Origin: Campylobacterota bacterium
GTDB taxonomy: Bacteria > Campylobacterota > Campylobacteria > Campylobacterales > Sulfurovaceae
Reading direction: 5' to 3'
Length of the DNA stretch: 9,429 nucleotides
NCBI GenBank assembly: GCA_003646505.1
Contig: QMKT01000061.1
Span: forward strand, 1 to 9,429
Part shown: in pieces, positions 6,411 to 9,429 of the stretch
Numbering within the stretch: the first letter of the stretch is position 1
How the letters are laid out: every line of letters begins with the position of its first letter
Notes under the pieces: model-generated
Seen by the model: the letters and a program-made list of their open reading frames with translations, nothing else
Told to the model about the DNA's origin: nothing
Database searches by the model: none
Made by a program: the position numbers and the translations under genes

Positions 6411-7461
6411 ACTTGTAATTATAGCGATACTGTTACTCATGCTAACAGTATTGTTATCACGCAATGATGAGCATATCTCTGACACACTTCTAGGGGTAAT
6501 AAACCCTCTAAAGCAAGGCTATAAAAACTTTACTCAAAGCATAGAAGACAAAAGCCATAGCTATATTTTTCAAAAAGAGTCTATAGAAAAACTAGGTCTT
6601 GAAAATAGAATTTTACGTAAACGTCTCCTCCAACAGATACACTATATAGAAGAAGTAAAAAACATTTATGAAGTACTTCCTGACTTAAGTCATCTACCTA
6701 TTCAAAATATCTCTATAATTGAAACTATCTCCTATATCAAATTGAACAGTTTTTCTCAAATCATACTGACTAAACCAAAAGGTTTGGAAGATAATAAGCT
6801 CTATGGTCTCATACAAAATCAAGTTGTTGGAGGGATAGCAAGAGTGCAGAATAATCAACTTTATGGGTACCTTACCTCTGATGAAAAATGTCGTTTCTCT
6901 GTTTTTATTGGTGAAACAAAGGCACCTGGAATTGCGCTGGGTATAGAAAAAAATCATATGCTTGTAAAATTCATACCAAAATGGCATAAAGTAAAAACAG
7001 GAGACCTGGTCGTAACTTCTGGACTCGATGCCATCTTTTTTGCAGATATTCCCGTAGGCATAGTGACCAAAGTAGAAGTACAAAGTTCCTACACAGTCGC
7101 ACATATTAAAACCTATAGTGACATTTTCCATCCTAAAACATTTTTCCTTATCAATGATGCAAGTGCAAGACTCACTGAAGGATTTGACTCCAATGCAACA
7201 AGAAATGTAAAAAAATACAGTATTCCAGATATAAATACAGAACAAAATAATTCTCTTGTATCTGAGGAAGATGAAAATGTAACCATACCTAATATGCCTA
7301 GTTTGCCTAGTATTTCAAGTATTCCCAGCCGCATTGACCAAACACAAGATGATATTGTTGAATTTGTAGCAGAAGAGAATGAAACCATTGAAGCCCCTCC
7401 TCTCAAGGTTAAAAAGGTCAAAAGATACAAACCAGACAGAAGTGCTTTAGATCTCTTTTAA
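6400..7461 (+). CDS. mreC: Cell shape-determining protein MreC
   Basis: MreC is a membrane-anchored periplasmic scaffold that links MreB to the wall-synthesis enzymes and activates PBP2. The 353-residue product begins with one transmembrane helix (about residues 4-20, VIIAILLLMLTVLL), then a charged helical coiled-coil stretch (about 45-90), then the two-part beta-barrel domain (about 110-255). The barrel shows the weakly conserved MreC pattern, including QNQVVGGIARV, VKTGDLVVTSGLDAIFFADIPVGIVTKV and HPKTFFLINDA. From about 265 on, the tail is low-complexity: acidic, with Pro/Ser repeats (PSLPSISSIPS), ending in a basic KVKKVKRYKPDRS segment. The start overlaps the end of mreB and has no clear Shine-Dalgarno, so initiation probably depends on coupling. 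No mreD follows; a terminator comes straight after. Confidence 0.95.
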   Translation: MKTRLVIIAILLLMLTVLLSRNDEHISDTLLGVINPLKQGYKNFTQSIEDKSHSYIFQKESIEKLGLENRILRKRLLQQIHYIEEVKNIYEVLPDLSHLPIQNISIIETISYIKLNSFSQIILTKPKGLEDNKLYGLIQNQVVGGIARVQNNQLYGYLTSDEKCRFSVFIGETKAPGIALGIEKNHMLVKFIPKWHKVKTGDLVVTSGLDAIFFADIPVGIVTKVEVQSSYTVAHIKTYSDIFHPKTFFLINDASARLTEGFDSNATRNVKKYSIPDINTEQNNSLVSEEDENVTIPNMPSLPSISSIPSRIDQTQDDIVEFVAEENETIEAPPLKVKKVKRYKPDRSALDLF

Positions 7462-7469
7462 CCCTTCTG

Positions 7470-7509
7470 AAAAACCCTTTAATATACATCTACCTTAAGG
7501 GGGTTTTTT
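7470..7509 (+). terminator. Rho-independent terminator after mreC
   Basis: AAAAACCC (7470-7477) pairs with GGGTTTTT (7501-7508), extended inward by two G-T pairs and a T-A, and runs into six T's (7504-7509). It lies nine bases after the mreC stop and separates the fabZ-mreC unit from carB. The A-run on the 5' side means it might also work on the opposite strand. Confidence 0.8.
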
Positions 7510-7527
7510 GCCTATATCAGCTATAAT
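7503..7527 (+). promoter_or_regulatory. Promoter-like sequence for carB
   Basis: A perfect TATAAT (7522-7527) follows the T-rich tail of the terminator (7504-7509), which would stand in the weakly conserved -35 region; Campylobacterota sigma-70 promoters typically show T-rich DNA there rather than TTGACA. Transcription would start near 7533-7535, leaving a leader of about 23 bases carrying AAGGG (7543-7547), nine bases before the carB ATG. The leader is too short for a pyrimidine or arginine attenuator. Confidence 0.65.
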
Positions 7528-7556
7528 ATCAAACTAAAAATCAAGGGTATTTCTTC

Positions 7557-9429
7557 ATGCCAAAACGCAATGACATCAAAACTATTTTACTTATCGGTTC
7601 AGGACCTATCGTTATCGGTCAGGCTTGTGAATTTGACTATTCTGGAACTCAGGCAGCTAAAACACTTAAAGAGTTAGGCTATAGAGTTGTACTTATCAAC
7701 TCTAACCCTGCTACTATCATGACTGACCCTGAGTTTGCTGACCGTACGTACATCGAGCCTATTACTCCTGAAGTAATCAATAAAATCATCAAACAAGAAA
7801 ATGTTGATGCTATCTTGCCAACAATGGGTGGACAAACTGCACTCAACGTTGCGATGGATATGAATGAAGCTGGTATGCTTAAAGGTATTGAGTTTTTAGG
7901 TGCTACTCCTGAAGCGATTAAAAAAGGGGAAGATAGACACCTCTTTAACAAAGCTATGATAAAAATTGGTATGGACTTACCAAAAAGCGCCAATGCATAC
8001 AACCTTGAAGAAGCACTAAAAGTTGCCAAAGAGATTGGATTTCCTGTCATTTCAAGAGCTTCATTTACCATGGCTGGTGGTGGTTCTGGTATCGCTTATA
8101 ACATGGATGAATTCAAAAAACTTGCAGAAGAAGGATTAGACGCATCACCTATCAACGAGATTGAGGTTATGGAATCATTGCTTGGTTGGAAAGAGTACGA
8201 AATGGAAGTTATCCGTGATAAAGCAGATAACTGTATCATCGTCTGTTCTATTGAAAACTTTGACCCTATGGGTGTACATACCGGTGACAGTATTACTATT
8301 GCTCCAGCACTGACACTTACAGATAAAGAATATCAAAATATGAGAGATGCCTCTTTCAAGATCTTACGTGAAGTAGGTGTTGATACAGGTGGATCAAATG
8401 TACAATTCTCTATCAACCCCGATACAGGTCGTATGATTGTTATTGAGATGAACCCAAGAGTAAGTCGTTCTTCTGCACTTGCATCTAAGGCTACTGGTTA
8501 CCCTATTGCTAAAGTGGCAACACTTTTGGCTGTTGGATTTACACTTGATGAGATCACAAATGATATTACAGGAACACCTGCATCATTTGAGCCGGTCATT
8601 GACTACATCGTAACAAAACTTCCTAGATTTACTTTTGAGAAATTTCCAATGGCTAATTCTACCCTAACTACAGCGATGAAGTCTGTAGGTGAAGCAATGG
8701 CGATAGGAAGAACATTTAAAGAGTCGTTCCAAAAAGCTCTCTGTTCACTCGAGACTGATTTGATCGGATTTAATCCTATTAAATGTGATGGTGAAGAGCT
8801 TGTACGTGAAATTCGTCGTTCTCATGCAGATCGTATGCTTTATGTATTTGAAGGTCTTAGACGTGGTATGAGTGTTGATGCTATCTTTGATTTATGCAAA
8901 ATTGACAGATGGTTCTTATATCAATTAGAAGAGTTGGCACTTCGTGAGAAAGAAATGGACATTGCCCTACTCTCCGATTCGACTAGACTGCGTGAAGTAA
9001 AATCTGAAGGTTTCTCAGATGAGATGATAGCCACTGTAATTAACGGGAAAGAGGGTCTTAACCTTACAGAAAATGACATCTATAATGCCAGAGAAAAAAT
9101 GTCAGTACAACTTGAGTATAATGAAGTAGATACTTGTGCTGCAGAGTTTAAAGCACTTACTCCTTACCTCTACTCCACGACGAACATTACTAAACTTCCA
9201 CACTTCGACAAGCTCAGTGACCAAACGGTGCCAGAGCCTGTCGAAGGCAAAAAAGTCTTGGTAATAGGTGGTGGACCTAACCGTATTGGTCAGGGTATCG
9301 AATTTGACTACTGTTGTGTACATGCTGCCTTTGCACTTGAAGATATGGGAGTGAAGTCCATTATGTATAACTGTAACCCAGAAACAGTTTCAACAGACTA
9401 CGATACATCCGACATTCTTTACTTTGAAC
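7557..9429 (+). CDS. carB: Carbamoyl-phosphate synthase large subunit (3' end cut by window)
   Basis: CarB makes carbamoyl phosphate from bicarbonate, ATP and ammonia passed from CarA, feeding arginine and pyrimidine synthesis. The frame is open from ATG 7557 to the window edge: 624 complete codons of the roughly 1,070-1,090 expected. It opens [22 protein letters not shown]. The carboxyphosphate half (about 1-400) has R167 in [10 protein letters not shown], and E297 and N299 in [20 protein letters not shown], matching E. coli R169, E299 and N301. The oligomerisation domain (about 400-545) includes RRSHADRML and FSDEMIA. The second ATP-grasp half starts at about 566 with [14 protein letters not shown]. 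Between them, residues 549-564 ([16 protein letters not shown]) are translated from an inserted palindrome. AAGGG nine bases upstream supports the start. No stop or frameshift is seen, so the gene looks functional. Confidence 0.97.
   Translation, partial: MPKRNDIKTILLIGSGPIVIGQACEFDYSGTQAAKTLKELGYRVVLINSNPATIMTDPEFADRTYIEPITPEVINKIIKQENVDAILPTMGGQTALNVAMDMNEAGMLKGIEFLGATPEAIKKGEDRHLFNKAMIKIGMDLPKSANAYNLEEALKVAKEIGFPVISRASFTMAGGGSGIAYNMDEFKKLAEEGLDASPINEIEVMESLLGWKEYEMEVIRDKADNCIIVCSIENFDPMGVHTGDSITIAPALTLTDKEYQNMRDASFKILREVGVDTGGSNVQFSINPDTGRMIVIEMNPRVSRSSALASKATGYPIAKVATLLAVGFTLDEITNDITGTPASFEPVIDYIVTKLPRFTFEKFPMANSTLTTAMKSVGEAMAIGRTFKESFQKALCSLETDLIGFNPIKCDGEELVREIRRSHADRMLYVFEGLRRGMSVDAIFDLCKIDRWFLYQLEELALREKEMDIALLSDSTRLREVKSEGFSDEMIATVINGKEGLNLTENDIYNAREKMSVQLEYNEVDTCAAEFKALTPYLYSTTNITKLPHFDKLSDQTVPEPVEGKKVLVIGGGPNRIGQGIEFDYCCVHAAFALEDMGVKSIMYNCNPETVSTDYDTSDILYFE
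9203..9246. repeat. Palindromic repeat inserted in frame in carB
   Basis: This is a 44-base imperfect palindrome. CTTCGACA (9203-9210) pairs perfectly with TGTCGAAG (9239-9246). After one A/C mismatch, GCTC (9212-9215) pairs with GAGC (9234-9237). Further in, ACC (9220-9222) pairs with GGT (9227-9229) around an AAAC loop, with some mismatches between. The sequence belongs by eye to the widespread repeat whose translation gives FDKLS...PELVEG. Here it reads [16 protein letters not shown] in the carB frame, and the other strand reads LVTELVEV, another usual translation of this repeat. It falls exactly at the linker between CarB halves. The repeat family is recognised from memory; insertion, rather than chance, is inferred. 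Confidence 0.8.

Noticed and set aside
6694..7245. A 183-codon minus-strand frame opposite mreC
   Set aside because: It is the longest antisense frame in the window, but it is rich in Cys/Phe/Tyr, resembles no family, and is fully covered by a convincing mreC.
9102..9323. A 73-codon minus-strand frame inside carB containing LVTELVEV
   Set aside because: It is antisense to an intact carB; the recognisable part is just the other strand of the palindromic repeat.

Overview
The window looks like chromosomal DNA of a Campylobacterota (epsilonproteobacterial) organism, probably Sulfurovum/Sulfurimonas-like. This rests on the low-GC coding style, the gene order fabZ-lpxA-clpX-mreB-mreC, the short LpxB that begins with an 'ALEPSSNLH' motif, and the long form of QueH. 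The genus is inferred from remembered family features; no search was run. All genes lie on the + strand.

Layout. Bases 2-522 hold a RelB/DinJ-YafQ-type toxin-antitoxin pair whose toxin begins at a TTG codon overlapping the antitoxin stop. Six bases later comes lpxB (lipid A disaccharide synthase). A 130-base gap follows, filled by a doublet of inverted palindromes resembling a REP/MITE element, and then queH (queuosine tRNA modification). After a 69-base gap comes a tight run of fabZ, lpxA, clpX, mreB and mreC with gaps of 9-29 bases or an overlap, ending in a rho-independent terminator at about 7470-7509. A promoter-like TATAAT then leads into carB (carbamoyl-phosphate synthase large subunit), which runs off the right edge after 624 codons.

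How the genes fit together. FabZ acts on the 3-hydroxyacyl-ACP pool that LpxA also uses; LpxA starts lipid A synthesis and LpxB joins the two sugars later in that pathway. MreB and MreC organise cell-wall elongation. The cluster therefore links outer-membrane and wall growth with the ClpXP protease. CarB feeds arginine and pyrimidine synthesis.

The most interesting content lies in the small elements rather than the core genes. (1) A 44-base imperfect palindrome of the widespread CTTCGACA...TGTCGAAG type sits in frame inside carB, at the linker between the two synthetase halves. (2) A different TTCCCACG-type palindrome doublet appears to have split a former lpxB/queH overlap, leaving ATGTTA/ATGCTA copies on each side and queH without a visible ribosome binding site. 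(3) The toxin has changes at two positions matching YafQ active-site residues. I saw no CRISPR array, RNA gene, phage gene or clearly new multi-gene system.
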